Shown here one piece after another: positions 7,859-17,908 of a stretch of DNA of 64,000 nucleotides (the stretch's first letter is position 1; every line of letters starts with the position of its first letter). Made by a program: the position numbers and the translations under genes. The DNA is from JANQMX01 sp965247175 (GTDB lineage Bacteria; Pseudomonadota; Alphaproteobacteria; Kiloniellales; DSM-21159), in NCBI GenBank assembly GCA_965247175.1, contig OZ252006.1, positions 2,232,001-2,296,000 on the forward strand. Reading direction: 5' to 3'. The notes under the pieces were generated by a model. It saw only the letters and a list, made by a program, of their open reading frames with translations, ran no database searches and had not been told where the DNA came from.

Positions 7859-9073
7859 ATGAGCAGCCAGCACAGCGCAGCAAGCCGGCGCCATGAGACA
7901 GGCCGCAAGGCAGGCCGCCAGCTCAGCCTGGCCGCCGCCCTGGGCCTGCTGCTTGTGCCCCTGTGGCTCAGCCCGGCCGCCGCCAACTGGCGCATCGAGG
8001 GCCTCTTCCTGCAGGAGCTCTTCTACGACGACAACGTCACCCTGGCCGAAGACGACGAGGTCGACAGCTTCGGCCTGCGCGCCCAGCCCGGACTGCGCCT
8101 CTCCAAGGAAGCCCCCAACAGCCTCCTCGCCATCGAGGCCGAGCTCACCCACACGCGCTTCTTCTCGGAGAGCGATCTCGACTCCACGGACCAGCGCGGC
8201 GCCGTCGAATACAACCGGCGGGGCAGCCGGGCCAGCTACGGCCTCTCGGCCGAATTCGTCCGCAACACCACACGCGAAAGCGAGCTCGAGGACACCGGCC
8301 GCATCGACCGCTCCGTGCGCCGAACCTCATGGGCCGGCGGCCCCTCCTTCACCTACCTCACAGGGCCCCTCTCCCGCATCGAGACGAGCGCCAGCGCAAA
8401 CCGCGTCACCTTCGGCAGCGACGAGTTCGACGACTTCATCAACTTCGCAGGACAGCTCGCCTACATTCAGAGCATCACCCCGAGGGACGAGGTCGGCCTC
8501 GTCTTCACCGCAAGCCACTTCGACAGCGAGGACACGGAAAACACCGAGGCCGAGAACTACAGCCTCTCCGCACGCTGGACCCGAAGCCCCAACGACCGCT
8601 TCGAAAGCACCATCGATGTCGGACTGCGGGTGACCAACTCCCGCTTCGACGAACCGGACGGACGCGAGAACGAAACCAGCGTCGGCTTCAACCTCCGTGG
8701 AGAGCTCGACTGGCAGTTCGACCAGGGCGAGATCAGCGCCTCCATCCTCAATGCCGCAGAGCCCTCCTCCGATGGCTCCCTCAGACAGAGAACCCGCGCC
8801 CAGAGCACCGTCCGGTACCGCCTCACCGAAAGGCTCTCGGCCCTCTTCGTCACAATCGCTGAACGCAGCGAAGACATCGACGCCGCAACCGACGACGACG
8901 GAGAGCGCTTCTTCTTCTCCGTAAGCCCAAGCCTCTCCTACAGGCTCACAGAACAGTGGCGCCTCACAGGACAGTATCGCTTCAGAGGACAGGAACTCGA
9001 CGACAGCGATCTCGCCCTCTCAAACGCTGTCCTCCTAACTCTCACTTACAACACTATTCCCTTCGCTTTCTGA
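7859..9073 (+). CDS. Outer-membrane beta-barrel protein of an exopolysaccharide locus
   Basis: 404 aa with an N-terminal signal segment (about 22-43, ending SPAAAN). Alternating aromatic/hydrophobic strands and acidic turns follow, from FLQELFYDDNVTL onward, and the chain ends in Phe (TYNTIPFAF), the usual barrel-assembly signal. It resembles the uncharacterised barrels that accompany Wza-like proteins in PEP-CTERM/EPS systems. The gap to the export gene is 39 bp, so the two are probably cotranscribed. Leucine is coded overwhelmingly by CTC here, whereas the gene at 5303 prefers CTG, which hints at a different origin or expression regime. Confidence 0.75.
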   Translation: MSSQHSAASRRHETGRKAGRQLSLAAALGLLLVPLWLSPAAANWRIEGLFLQELFYDDNVTLAEDDEVDSFGLRAQPGLRLSKEAPNSLLAIEAELTHTRFFSESDLDSTDQRGAVEYNRRGSRASYGLSAEFVRNTTRESELEDTGRIDRSVRRTSWAGGPSFTYLTGPLSRIETSASANRVTFGSDEFDDFINFAGQLAYIQSITPRDEVGLVFTASHFDSEDTENTEAENYSLSARWTRSPNDRFESTIDVGLRVTNSRFDEPDGRENETSVGFNLRGELDWQFDQGEISASILNAAEPSSDGSLRQRTRAQSTVRYRLTERLSALFVTIAERSEDIDAATDDDGERFFFSVSPSLSYRLTEQWRLTGQYRFRGQELDDSDLALSNAVLLTLTYNTIPFAF

Positions 9074-9133
9074 GACCGGGAATCTCGCCACGCTGGCGCC
9101 TCGGCACGGCCGATTGCCCAGCGCCAAGCAAGC

Positions 9134-9715
9134 TCACGGCCTGAGCGCGCGCAAAGCGATACGTGCCACGTCCTGAACCACCCGCGTATCGCCGCTTATG
9201 CGATCCAGAATGGGGAGTATCAGGCTGATCGCCAGCAGGAACCGTGCGAAGGCACGAACATCACTTCCCGGTGCAATTTCGCCGGCCGCTTGCGCAGAGA
9301 CCAGACGGTCGTAGAGCACGCTTTCGGTCCGCTCCAACCGACCGCGCACCGCCGCGTCGAGATTCTCCTCACCGCAGTCCACCTCGGCCAGTGCATTGGC
9401 AACAAGGCAGCCTGCCGGCACCGCCTGATTCTCAAAACTGCCAATCTGCGCTGCAAAGAAGCCTGCCACTGCGTCCTCGAGGTTCTTATTTTCCAAGGTC
9501 TCGAAAAGCGGTTGCTGCACCGTCTCGCCATAGCGGCCCAAGGCCAGAAGAAAGAGCGCTTCCTTGCCGCCAAACGCATTGTAGAGGCTCCCACGCCTTA
9601 GGCCTGTCGCTGTTTCGAGATCTTCAATTGAGGTGTGCGAGAACCGCTTGCGCCAGAAGGTTTCCATAATCGCCTGCAGCGTGGCGTCTTCATCGAACTT
9701 TCGTGTCGCAACCAT
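9134..9715 (-). CDS. TetR/AcrR family transcriptional regulator
   Basis: 193 aa. The N-terminal helix-turn-helix spans about 8-50 (FSHTSIEDLETATGLRRGSL, then YNAFGGKEALF). The C-terminal helical ligand domain has a TetR_C-like sequence (VPAGCLVANALAE). AAGGAA lies just ahead of the ATG. It is divergent from the SDR gene at 9916, with a perfect 16-bp palindrome between them, so it most likely represses that dehydrogenase and itself in response to a small molecule, perhaps an electrophile or aldehyde. The effector is not known. Confidence 0.93.
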   Translation of the reverse strand: MVATRKFDEDATLQAIMETFWRKRFSHTSIEDLETATGLRRGSLYNAFGGKEALFLLALGRYGETVQQPLFETLENKNLEDAVAGFFAAQIGSFENQAVPAGCLVANALAEVDCGEENLDAAVRGRLERTESVLYDRLVSAQAAGEIAPGSDVRAFARFLLAISLILPILDRISGDTRVVQDVARIALRALRP

Positions 9716-9842
9716 CGCTTTACATTCCTTATTTATCCAACTGTTTCAGTTTATCTTAGTCTCCGGCTCTATCGAACGAACATGGTTTTTATATGAATTT
9801 CGCCACACCGGTGGATCGCGGGACGTTGAAGTTGCTTCTTTT

Positions 9843-9858
9843 TTGACTAACTAGTCAA
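9843..9858. promoter_or_regulatory. Palindromic operator for the TetR regulator
   Basis: TTGACTA-AC-TAGTCAA is a perfect 7-2-7 inverted repeat, in the 200-bp spacer between the divergent tetR and SDR genes, 58 bp before the SDR ATG. Size and symmetry are typical of TetR-family operators. The surrounding spacer is AT-rich compared with the genes. Confidence 0.7.
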
Positions 9859-9915
9859 TTATCGCAGCGATGACGAGGAGCTGCAACCACTTGAACGCAG
9901 GAAAGGACACCCACC

Positions 9916-10680
9916 ATGAACGCGACTCAGCAAGGCCGCCTGTCCGGCAAGAAAGCTGTCATAACCGGCGGCACGACTGGAATCGGACTGGAAACCGCCC
10001 GCCGGTTCATCGAGGAAGGTGCGCAGGTCATCGTAACGGGACGCAACGAGCAGCGCATCGATCAAGCCGTCGCAGAGCTCGGAACGAACGCTATTGGCAT
10101 CAAAGCTGACGCCGCTGATCTGAATGAGCTCGGCACACTTGCTGCACGCACGAAGGAGATCTTCGGCAACATCGATATTATCTTCGCCAATGCCGGCATT
10201 GGCGTGTTTGGCGCGGTCGGAGACATTACCGAACAGAGCTTTGACCAACAGTTCGACATCAACGTCAAAGGCGTCTTCTTCACAGTCCAGCAGCTTTCAC
10301 CGCTTCTGAACGACGGCGGCAGCATCGTCCTCAATGCGTCCGCGGTAAACGCCAAAGGCGTTCCAACCGGCAGCGTCTATTTCGCTTCCAAGGCAGCCGT
10401 CCGCTCTTTCGCACGCTCCTTCGCGGCGGAGTTCGGACCGCGCGGAATCCGCGCTAACAGCCTCAGCCCCGGCATCGTGCGCACCGCCTTCGACAGCAAG
10501 CTGGACCTGCCTGCCGGCGCCTTCGAAGGTTTCATTGACATGGTTGTCAGTTCAGCGCCGCTTGGCCGTGAAGGCACGACGTTGGATATGGCCAACGCCG
10601 CTGTCTATCTGGCCAGCGATGAGTCGTCCTATGTCACCGGCACGGACCTCACGGTCGATGGCGGCTGGATGAATGTGTGA
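9916..10680 (+). CDS. Short-chain dehydrogenase/reductase (SDR)
   Basis: 254 aa, classical SDR. The nucleotide-binding TGGTTGIG motif is at about 17-24, the NAG motif in IIFANAGIGVFG, the catalytic Ser in IVLNASAVNAKG, and the YxxxK pair in VYFASKAAV. The end carries SSYVTGTDLTVDGGW, usual in the family. An Arg after the first dinucleotide strand (VTGRNEQR) suggests NADPH preference. The substrate is unknown. Controlled in all likelihood by the divergent TetR protein; a terminator-like hairpin follows at 10703. Confidence 0.93.
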   Translation: MNATQQGRLSGKKAVITGGTTGIGLETARRFIEEGAQVIVTGRNEQRIDQAVAELGTNAIGIKADAADLNELGTLAARTKEIFGNIDIIFANAGIGVFGAVGDITEQSFDQQFDINVKGVFFTVQQLSPLLNDGGSIVLNASAVNAKGVPTGSVYFASKAAVRSFARSFAAEFGPRGIRANSLSPGIVRTAFDSKLDLPAGAFEGFIDMVVSSAPLGREGTTLDMANAAVYLASDESSYVTGTDLTVDGGWMNV

Positions 10681-10702
10681 GCGCACCAGCGAAGGAAGCA
10701 AT

Positions 10703-10734
10703 GCAAGGGAAGGGAATGGCCACCCCTCCCTTGC
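10703..10734 (+). terminator. Hairpin after the SDR gene
   Basis: GCAAGGGA-AGGG pairs with CCCC-TCCCTTGC, giving an 8-bp perfect base extended by G-C pairs, 22 bp after the SDR stop. There is no T-run, so Rho-independent termination would be weak. Confidence 0.45.
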
Positions 10735-10923
10735 CGCCGGCTGCCTCCCGGCTCATCACCTTCTTGCTGCGCAGCGTTGATGCTTGGCCAAGACGACCTG
10801 GCGCCGAACAAGGGCTACTAGCCTGAGTGAAAGCTGCTCACCTTATCTGCAGCATTACTCGTTTGCGCCACGCCTCGCGAAGAGAGGAAGCTCCGGCCTA
10901 TCTCTACACATGGAGCATTGCGC

Positions 10924-11697
10924 ATGGCGGACCACGTCCTTTGCGACATCAAAGACGAGATCGCGACCCTAACCCTCAATCGGCCCGAGAAGCTCAACGC
11001 CATCGACTACGCCATGGCCGATGCACTCAGCGGGTTGCTCGACACCATGGCGACGGATGACGGGGTTAAGGCGATCATTCTGACCGGTGCTGGCGACCGC
11101 GCCTTTTCCGCCGGCGCCGACATCGCTGAGTTCTCGGGCAGTGTCACATCCGGGGCGGACACAGCGATGCGCGACTTCGTGCGCCGGGGCCAGCGCATGA
11201 CGGCCTGTATCGAGTCCTACGGCAAGCCGATTATCGTTGCCGTCAACGGTCTCGCCTACGGTGGCGGCTGCGAGATCACGGAAGCGGCGCACCTCGCCAT
11301 CGCCAGCGACCAGGCCCGCTTCGCGAAGTCGGAGATTCGTCTCGGCATGCCTCCGACCTTCGGCGGCACCCAGCGCCTGCCGCGTTTGGCCGGGCGCAAA
11401 CGCGCCCTCGAACTCCTTCTCACGGGCGAGCCCTTTTCACCGGAGAAGGCGCTCGAACTCGGCTTGGTCAATCATGTCGTGCCGCACGAGGAGTTGCTGC
11501 AGACCGCACGAGACATGGCGAGGCGCGTCGCGCGCCATCAGGCACCGGCAGCAGCAGCCATCCTCCGTGCAGTCACGCGCGGACTGAATGCGACGATCGA
11601 TGAGGGGCTGACTATCGAGGGCGAGCAGTTCGCGCGCCTCGTGGGCACGACAGGCCTGAACGCCGGACTCACCGCATGGCTTGAGCGCAAGGCCTGA
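10924..11697 (+). CDS. Enoyl-CoA hydratase/isomerase family protein
   Basis: 257 aa, crotonase fold. The oxyanion-hole segments are AFSAGADIAEF (about 61-71) and AYGGGCEITEAAHLA. Both catalytic acids of true hydratases are present: the Glu in GGGCE and the Glu in AKSEIRLGMPPTFGGTQR. This supports real enoyl-CoA hydration, as in fatty-acid or amino-acid breakdown, rather than another crotonase reaction. ATG 10924 is chosen because GGAG stands 8 nt upstream; a TTG two codons earlier is less likely. No beta-oxidation partner adjoins it. Confidence 0.93.
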   Translation: MADHVLCDIKDEIATLTLNRPEKLNAIDYAMADALSGLLDTMATDDGVKAIILTGAGDRAFSAGADIAEFSGSVTSGADTAMRDFVRRGQRMTACIESYGKPIIVAVNGLAYGGGCEITEAAHLAIASDQARFAKSEIRLGMPPTFGGTQRLPRLAGRKRALELLLTGEPFSPEKALELGLVNHVVPHEELLQTARDMARRVARHQAPAAAAILRAVTRGLNATIDEGLTIEGEQFARLVGTTGLNAGLTAWLERKA

Positions 11698-12036
11698 CGC
11701 GGTGCTGGAAAACTGAATGGACGTCTCGCCGATTCGAAGGCAAGCAGCGGGCTCAACGGCACGGGCGATTGGACATGACGCAAAAATATCTCGACCCGTG
11801 ACAACGCGTCATTTCAATCGGTTAAAGAACCTCTCTCAACTTACATCTCTGGCCTGCGGTTGCAGCGGATTGCTAGGCGCCTGACCTATCTGGAAGCTAG
11901 TACTGGCAAGCCGGCTCGTCGAAAACCTCTGCAAATCACCGGCTGCATGCGAGCTGCTCAGGCTAAACACACCCTGACCCTCGCCATCGGTGCTAAGGCG
12001 ACGAACGGCTTGGACATGAGAAAGAAAGGTTGAGCC
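11698..12036. other. Intergenic stretch without a recognisable gene
   Basis: About 340 bp between the enoyl-CoA hydratase and a small lipoprotein. I see no convincing coding frame or strong hairpin. The last 20 bases hold the lipoprotein ribosome site (AAAGGTTG). Confidence 0.5.
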
Positions 12037-12231
12037 ATGCGGACATCGATCAAGGTTCCATCGATCGCTCTTCTATTTGCAGCCCTGCTGATGCTCACCG
12101 GCCTGACGGCCTGTGAGGAACAGGAAAAAGGGCCGGCCGAGCAGCTCGGCGAGCAAATCGACGAGTCTATCCAGAAGAGCGGCGAAGAGGTCGAGCAGCT
12201 AGGCGAAGACATCCAAAACAGCGCCGAGTAA
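12037..12231 (+). CDS. Small lipoprotein with an amphipathic, acidic repeat
   Basis: 64 aa. The signal peptide ends in the lipobox LTAC (Cys about 26). The mature part is only about 39 residues, almost all Glu, Gln, Gly and small residues, with a repeated pattern (EQLGEQIDESIQKSGEEVEQ then LGEDIQNSAE), suggesting one amphipathic helix anchored by lipid. It resembles small osmotic- or envelope-stress lipoproteins in type, but I assign no function. A terminator-like stem follows at 12261. Confidence 0.8.
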   Translation: MRTSIKVPSIALLFAALLMLTGLTACEEQEKGPAEQLGEQIDESIQKSGEEVEQLGEDIQNSAE

Positions 12232-12260
12232 CCGCCTACCTCGAAGGTCACGCCTCAACG

Positions 12261-12293
12261 AGCGGTAGGTGGCGGCGTTCGCGACCTACCGCT
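12261..12293. terminator. Bidirectional terminator-like stem
   Basis: AGCGGTAGGT (12261-12270) and ACCTACCGCT (12284-12293) are perfectly complementary over 10 bp with a 13-nt loop. The stem lies between the convergent lipoprotein and rhlE genes, so it could serve both. T-runs are weak. Confidence 0.55.
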
Positions 12294-12311
12294 TAAGGCG
12301 CCGGCGGCTCG

Positions 12312-13643
<1,332 letters not shown>

Positions 13644-13923
13644 AGCGCCCTAGGTTTCCGGGCGGCCGATTGCCGGATTTTGGTCCTGCTGCGGGCGCGG
13701 CCGCAACAGACGTCGATTTTTATGAATTGCACCCGGGACAAGGCGCCGTAAAACCGGCGCTTACGCGCGATCGCGAGAACAATAACTATAGGCGGCAAAT
13801 GATTGATCTGGAGGGATTTGTCAAGATGTGTCTGCGTCTTTTTCTATCGGAGGGCGATCGTTTCCGCTAGGCAGAACCCTGCCTGACGCCCCGGACGCCC
13901 TTTGGAGCAAAGCACGGACCCGC

Positions 13924-14697
13924 ATGGAGAAACTGAAAAAGGCAATCGAGCTTCTCTACAAGGGGCGTAGCCGCAAGGCCGCGCGTTTTCGCTATGCGCT
14001 GATCGTCTTCGACGTCTGCACGATCGTCTTCTTCATCGTCACAACGCCGATGGAGCTGACCCGGGGCATTCTGATCGCCGACATTGTGATCGGCACCCTG
14101 ATCTTCACCGACCTTTGCGCCCGCTTCTGGATCGCGCCGAACAAGCCCCGAATGCTGCGGCAGATCTATACGATCACCGACATCCTGGTGGTCCTCTCTC
14201 TGCTGCTCGCGCCCTTCATCACCGAGAACCTGGCATTTCTCAGGGTGCTGCGAACGCTCCGCCTGCTGCATTCCTACGAGGTGCTGCGCGACCTGCGCCG
14301 GGAAACGCCGTTCTTCCGGCGCAACGAAGAGATCATCGTCAGCGTGGTCAATCTGATGATCTTCATCTTCTTCGTGACCGCGCTCGTCTTCGCCCTGCAG
14401 TTCGGCGAGAACGCAAGCATCGGCAGCTATGTCGATGCGCTCTACTTTACGGTGACGACCCTCACCACCACCGGCTTCGGCGACATCATCTTGACCGGCA
14501 CCGAGGGCCGGCTTCTGTCGGTCGCAATCATGATCATCGGCGTCGCTCTCTTCCTCCGTTTGGCACGCAGTATTTTTCGCCCCGACAAGGTGGCCTACAC
14601 TTGTCCGGACTGTGGTCTCAACCGGCACGACCCCGATGCCATCCACTGCAAGCACTGCGGCCGGATGATAAAGATCGAGACCGAAGGCGCGGGTTGA
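13924..14697 (+). CDS. Potassium channel with S4-like segment and C-terminal zinc ribbon
   Basis: 258 aa from ATG 13924; a GTG at 13828 would add 32 residues without family likeness. Hydrophobic segments S1-S3 are followed by an S4-like helix with regularly spaced Arg (FLRVLRTLRLLHSYEVLRDL), then two pore helices around the selectivity filter TTTGFGDI (about 178-185). This is the layout of small voltage-gated K+ channels of the ion-transport family. After the last helix the cytoplasmic tail holds a zinc ribbon: two Cys-x2-Cys pairs, CPDC and CKHC, 15 residues apart. The tail suggests gating or assembly by a zinc-bound domain. Confidence 0.9.
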   Translation: MEKLKKAIELLYKGRSRKAARFRYALIVFDVCTIVFFIVTTPMELTRGILIADIVIGTLIFTDLCARFWIAPNKPRMLRQIYTITDILVVLSLLLAPFITENLAFLRVLRTLRLLHSYEVLRDLRRETPFFRRNEEIIVSVVNLMIFIFFVTALVFALQFGENASIGSYVDALYFTVTTLTTTGFGDIILTGTEGRLLSVAIMIIGVALFLRLARSIFRPDKVAYTCPDCGLNRHDPDAIHCKHCGRMIKIETEGAG

Positions 14698-14735
14698 TCC
14701 TCTGCCGAAGGCACCTACGGCAGCAGGACCCGCGC
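14687..14735 (+). terminator. Nested hairpin overlapping the channel-gene stop
   Basis: Outer arms GCGCGGGT (14687-14694) and ACCCGCGC (14728-14735) enclose an inner stem CTGCCG...CGGCAG. The outer left arm runs into the stop codon. No T-run follows, so it may stabilise the 3' end rather than terminate. Confidence 0.45.
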
Positions 14736-14862
14736 AAAGAACGCAACGCCACCCTGCCACGGAGCCTGCTCGCCGAGCGTCAGGCTTTTGCCTAAGCTGA
14801 TGCCTCGCGCCGTGGGCAAGCCGTCCATCGGCTGCACAACGAGACGATCAAGGAGAAGCAGA

Positions 14863-15342
14863 ATGTATAGCGGGCACTGCATGTGCGGCGCTGTAGCGTA
14901 TGAAGTCGACGGCCCGATCCGCGATGTCATCGCCTGCCACTGTGAGCAGTGCCGGCGGGTGAGCAGTCACTTCGTTGCCGCGACGGCCGCCCACCCCCGT
15001 GATGTCACGATCAAGAAGGACGAGGGTCTTGCCTGGTACGAAGGCACCAGTTCAATTCGCCGCGGCTTCTGCAAGCTCTGTGGCTCCACACTCTTCTTCG
15101 ATCACGGCCCCGACTACCCCATGGGCATAGCCGCCGGCTCCCTCGACCAGAGCGACGCGGTCAAGATCGCAGCACATATCTGGACCGAAGAGGCCGGAGC
15201 CTACTATGACCCCAATGACATCGCCGATGGCACGCCGAAGCTGACGAGCCAGCAATGGCGAGACCGTCACGGTTGGGATCCCTTGGCATGGACCGACGGG
15301 GCTGACCATCTCGCAGAGTCGAAGCGCTTCAACAGAAGTTAG
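14863..15342 (+). CDS. GFA-family (Mss4-like/CENP-V) zinc protein
   Basis: 159 aa. The zinc ligands of the GFA fold are clear: GHCMCGAV, then CHCEQCRR, then the pair CKLCGS. The family is named after glutathione-dependent formaldehyde-activating enzyme, though for most members the substrate is unproven. ATG 14863 (MYSGHCMCG) is chosen because AAGGAG lies 7 nt upstream; the frame is open further upstream but without support. It is followed 59 bp later by a GNAT gene on the same strand. Confidence 0.88.
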   Translation: MYSGHCMCGAVAYEVDGPIRDVIACHCEQCRRVSSHFVAATAAHPRDVTIKKDEGLAWYEGTSSIRRGFCKLCGSTLFFDHGPDYPMGIAAGSLDQSDAVKIAAHIWTEEAGAYYDPNDIADGTPKLTSQQWRDRHGWDPLAWTDGADHLAESKRFNRS

Positions 15343-15401
15343 GCAGCCAGGCGGACTTCAGGCCTCCGAAACACTCAATCGCCCCACGGAGTGCCCACTC
15401 C

Positions 15402-15884
15402 ATGTCCCTTAGTTTTCGCGAGATGCAGGTCGAGGATCTCCCGGCGGTCTTCGAGCTGCGAGTCTCCACCCGCGAAAACGCGGTGACCCTGGAAGAGTTG
15501 GAGGAAGACTACGGCATCACGCCGGCCTCGCTGGCCGAGGCCATGGCGACCGACGTCAAGGGGTGGCTGTGCGAAGAGCAGGGCCTGGTGGTCGGCTTCG
15601 CCATGGGCGACCGGTCCAATGGCGAGGTGCAGGTCGTGGCCGTGCGGCCGGGCTTCGAAGGCAGAGGTATCGGCAAGCGGCTTCTCGGCCTGGTCGAAAG
15701 CTGGCTATACCAGGAAGGGCATCGCGAGATCTGGCTGCTGTCGAACCCGGACTCAAGCGTACGCGCTCATGGTTTCTATCGCAGGCTCGGCTGGCGACCG
15801 ACGGGGGAGCGGCGCGGCCATGACGAAGTCTTGCTCCGCACGATCGAGCCAGAGGATCACGCCGCTCCCAGCGGCGCAGAGTAG
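15402..15884 (+). CDS. GNAT family N-acetyltransferase
   Basis: 160 aa. The acetyl-CoA-binding core is visible as VQVVAVRPGFEGRGIGKRLL (about 76-95), with the R-G-x-G-K/I pattern of motif A. A C-terminal strand-helix (HGFYRRLGWRPTGERR) follows. Acceptor unknown. The 3' end overlaps the convergent NIPSNAP gene by 28 bp. Confidence 0.9.
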   Translation: MSLSFREMQVEDLPAVFELRVSTRENAVTLEELEEDYGITPASLAEAMATDVKGWLCEEQGLVVGFAMGDRSNGEVQVVAVRPGFEGRGIGKRLLGLVESWLYQEGHREIWLLSNPDSSVRAHGFYRRLGWRPTGERRGHDEVLLRTIEPEDHAAPSGAE

Positions 15885-16192
15885 GTCGTCGCTTCGAGAA
15901 CCCGGTCCTCTATGCCACCGACCAGACTGCCGTGCTCTGCCGCCGTGACCCGCTTGATCTCGGCCCACTCGTCATCCGCCATGAACGCGGCCCAAGCCGC
16001 CTTCATCGTCGCCTCGTCCGGCCATTCGAGCAGGTAGACGAACTCGGTCTTGTCGCCGCCCTGCGCTTCCCACATGGCCACGATGCGGAACCCGTGGCGG
16101 CCCATGATGCGCGCTGCATGATCGCGAAAGCGATCGTGGAACGCCGCTTTGTTGTTTCCGAAGATTTCGTAGATGCGCAGCTGATTGATCAT
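15857..16192 (-). CDS. NIPSNAP family protein
   Basis: 111 aa, a single alpha/beta ferredoxin-like domain. Family traits are the opening QLRIYEIFGNNKAAFHDRF, the central FVYLLEWPDEATMKAAWAAF and the WAEIKR stretch. Bacterial NIPSNAP proteins are small, usually dimeric and of unknown activity. It is convergent with the GNAT gene and shares its last 28 bp. Confidence 0.88.
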   Translation of the reverse strand: MINQLRIYEIFGNNKAAFHDRFRDHAARIMGRHGFRIVAMWEAQGGDKTEFVYLLEWPDEATMKAAWAAFMADDEWAEIKRVTAAEHGSLVGGIEDRVLEATTYSAPLGAA

Positions 16193-16289
16193 GAATGCAC
16201 CCCACGCTGGAGACTACGGAAAGGCTTCAGTTGGGGTACGGCACGGATGTGCGCAACCACCGACTCACAGATCGGCGTCGCAGATGCTG

Positions 16290-17792
16290 TCAGGCAACCT
16301 TGCTGGGCGTCCAGGCTTTCTCGGGCTTGGCCTCGGCGTCCGGCAGCGGGCCATCGGCACGCGGTAGCGTTTCGCGGATGGCCCGATAGCCAGGGAAGAG
16401 AAGAACGGCTTCGGTGCCCTTTGCCAGCTCCGAGGTGATCTCCAGACGCCCGCCGTGGAGACGCATGTATTCGTGGACGAGTGCCAGGCCCAGGCCCGTG
16501 CCTTCATGATTGCGCGTATGGACGTTTTGAATCTGCTCGAACGGCCGCAGCGCTTTCTCGATCTGATCCGGTCGCATCCCAACGCCATGATCACGCACGA
16601 CCAGCCCCCACTGCCCTTTCGAGAAGAAGCCAGCGCGAATGGTAATGACCTTGTGTCGCTCGCTGAACTTGATCGCGTTGGACAAGAGGTTGAGCAGGGA
16701 CTGCTTGGTCAGACGCCGGTCCGCATAGGCGACGCGCGGACCGCTATCGATGAAGGCCGACAGCTCAATGTGCTTGGTTGCGGCCTGCCCCGCCATCTCG
16801 AGGCAACACTCCTCCACCAGCGCCAATAGCTCGAAGCGTGTCTCGTTCAGCTCCAAGCGCCCGGCCTCCACTTTCGAAAGATCAAGAACGTCGTTGATGA
16901 TCTCCAGCAAGTGCCGGGCACTTTGATGGATGAGCTGCGGATACTCTCGGTACTTCTGGTTTCCCAGCGCGCCGAAGCACTCTTTCGACATCACTTCGGA
17001 AAAACCGATGATGGCATTGAGGGGTGTGCGGAGCTCGTGACTCATGGAGGCGAGAAAGTCCGACTTGGCCCGGCTCGCGCTGCTCGCGGAAGCAGCGAGC
17101 CTCTCGCTGTCCTCTCTCGCCGCCTCATAGGCACCGAGAATGCTTTGCACCTTTCGCACGAGCGGACGGAAGATCAGCAGTGCCTCTAGCAGTAGAAGGC
17201 ACAGGGTCGTCAGCCAAACGGCGATCTCGAAATTCTCGAGATAGTGAATGGCCTCGCGGCTTTCGTCCTCCAGGATATCCGAGATCAGATCGAACCCCTG
17301 GGGGATGAAGTTCATACCGGCAAGATTCAAGGAAAGAAGGTAGGGATGATCCTTGCGGACCTCTTGCCAGGGAAGTCCATGAAACAGCTTGGCGTGGTTC
17401 AGAAACTTCCTGACCTGCTCATCGAAAGGGCTGTCACCGCTGAACAGCAACTCCCGGACGCGGACGATGTCCGACTCCTTTAAACCCAGGCCATCGATCA
17501 TGTTCTGGTGGGAGCGCTCCATAGTCCGGATGCTGCGCCCAAGCTCGCGGTGATAGTCTTCGCGGTCGAGTCCGTTTTGCGCGGCGGCGTAGGCATTGGC
17601 GAAGAAGGCAACCCGCTGACTGGCCGCCTGTTGCTTCGCCACTTCGCGAATAAGCCCGGCCTGCTGCTCTTGCGCCGATAGAGTCAGATAGAGCGCTAGA
17701 AACGCGCCGGTCGACAGGCAGGCGACCAAGCTGAGCGCCAGCAGATAGCGCCACGTCAGCGCGCGATCCAGCTTCGCCTTGGTCGTGCCCAC
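16290..17792 (-). CDS. Membrane-bound hybrid-free sensor histidine kinase
   Basis: 500 aa. A first transmembrane helix (about 15-38), a 150-residue periplasmic helical sensor, a second helix (about 188-208) and a short linker lead to the dimerisation domain with H-box SHELRTPL (His252). The catalytic domain shows the N-box (LLNLLSNAIKFSE), G1 (DHGVGM), F (PFEQI) and G2 (GTGLGLAL). There is no receiver domain and no response regulator next to it, so its partner is encoded elsewhere. The signal is unknown. No clear HAMP signature is seen between TM2 and the H-box. Confidence 0.93.
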   Translation of the reverse strand: MGTTKAKLDRALTWRYLLALSLVACLSTGAFLALYLTLSAQEQQAGLIREVAKQQAASQRVAFFANAYAAAQNGLDREDYHRELGRSIRTMERSHQNMIDGLGLKESDIVRVRELLFSGDSPFDEQVRKFLNHAKLFHGLPWQEVRKDHPYLLSLNLAGMNFIPQGFDLISDILEDESREAIHYLENFEIAVWLTTLCLLLLEALLIFRPLVRKVQSILGAYEAAREDSERLAASASSASRAKSDFLASMSHELRTPLNAIIGFSEVMSKECFGALGNQKYREYPQLIHQSARHLLEIINDVLDLSKVEAGRLELNETRFELLALVEECCLEMAGQAATKHIELSAFIDSGPRVAYADRRLTKQSLLNLLSNAIKFSERHKVITIRAGFFSKGQWGLVVRDHGVGMRPDQIEKALRPFEQIQNVHTRNHEGTGLGLALVHEYMRLHGGRLEITSELAKGTEAVLLFPGYRAIRETLPRADGPLPDAEAKPEKAWTPSKVA

Positions 17793-17908
17793 AGTGGAGG
17801 TCCCCGTCGAGTTGGAGCCCCTACTAGTGTGGGGGTGATCAACAAGCTGTTAACGACGCCCTGTGTGACCCCTCGCCTTCATACCAATGTCATAAACTTC
17901 AATTTTTT

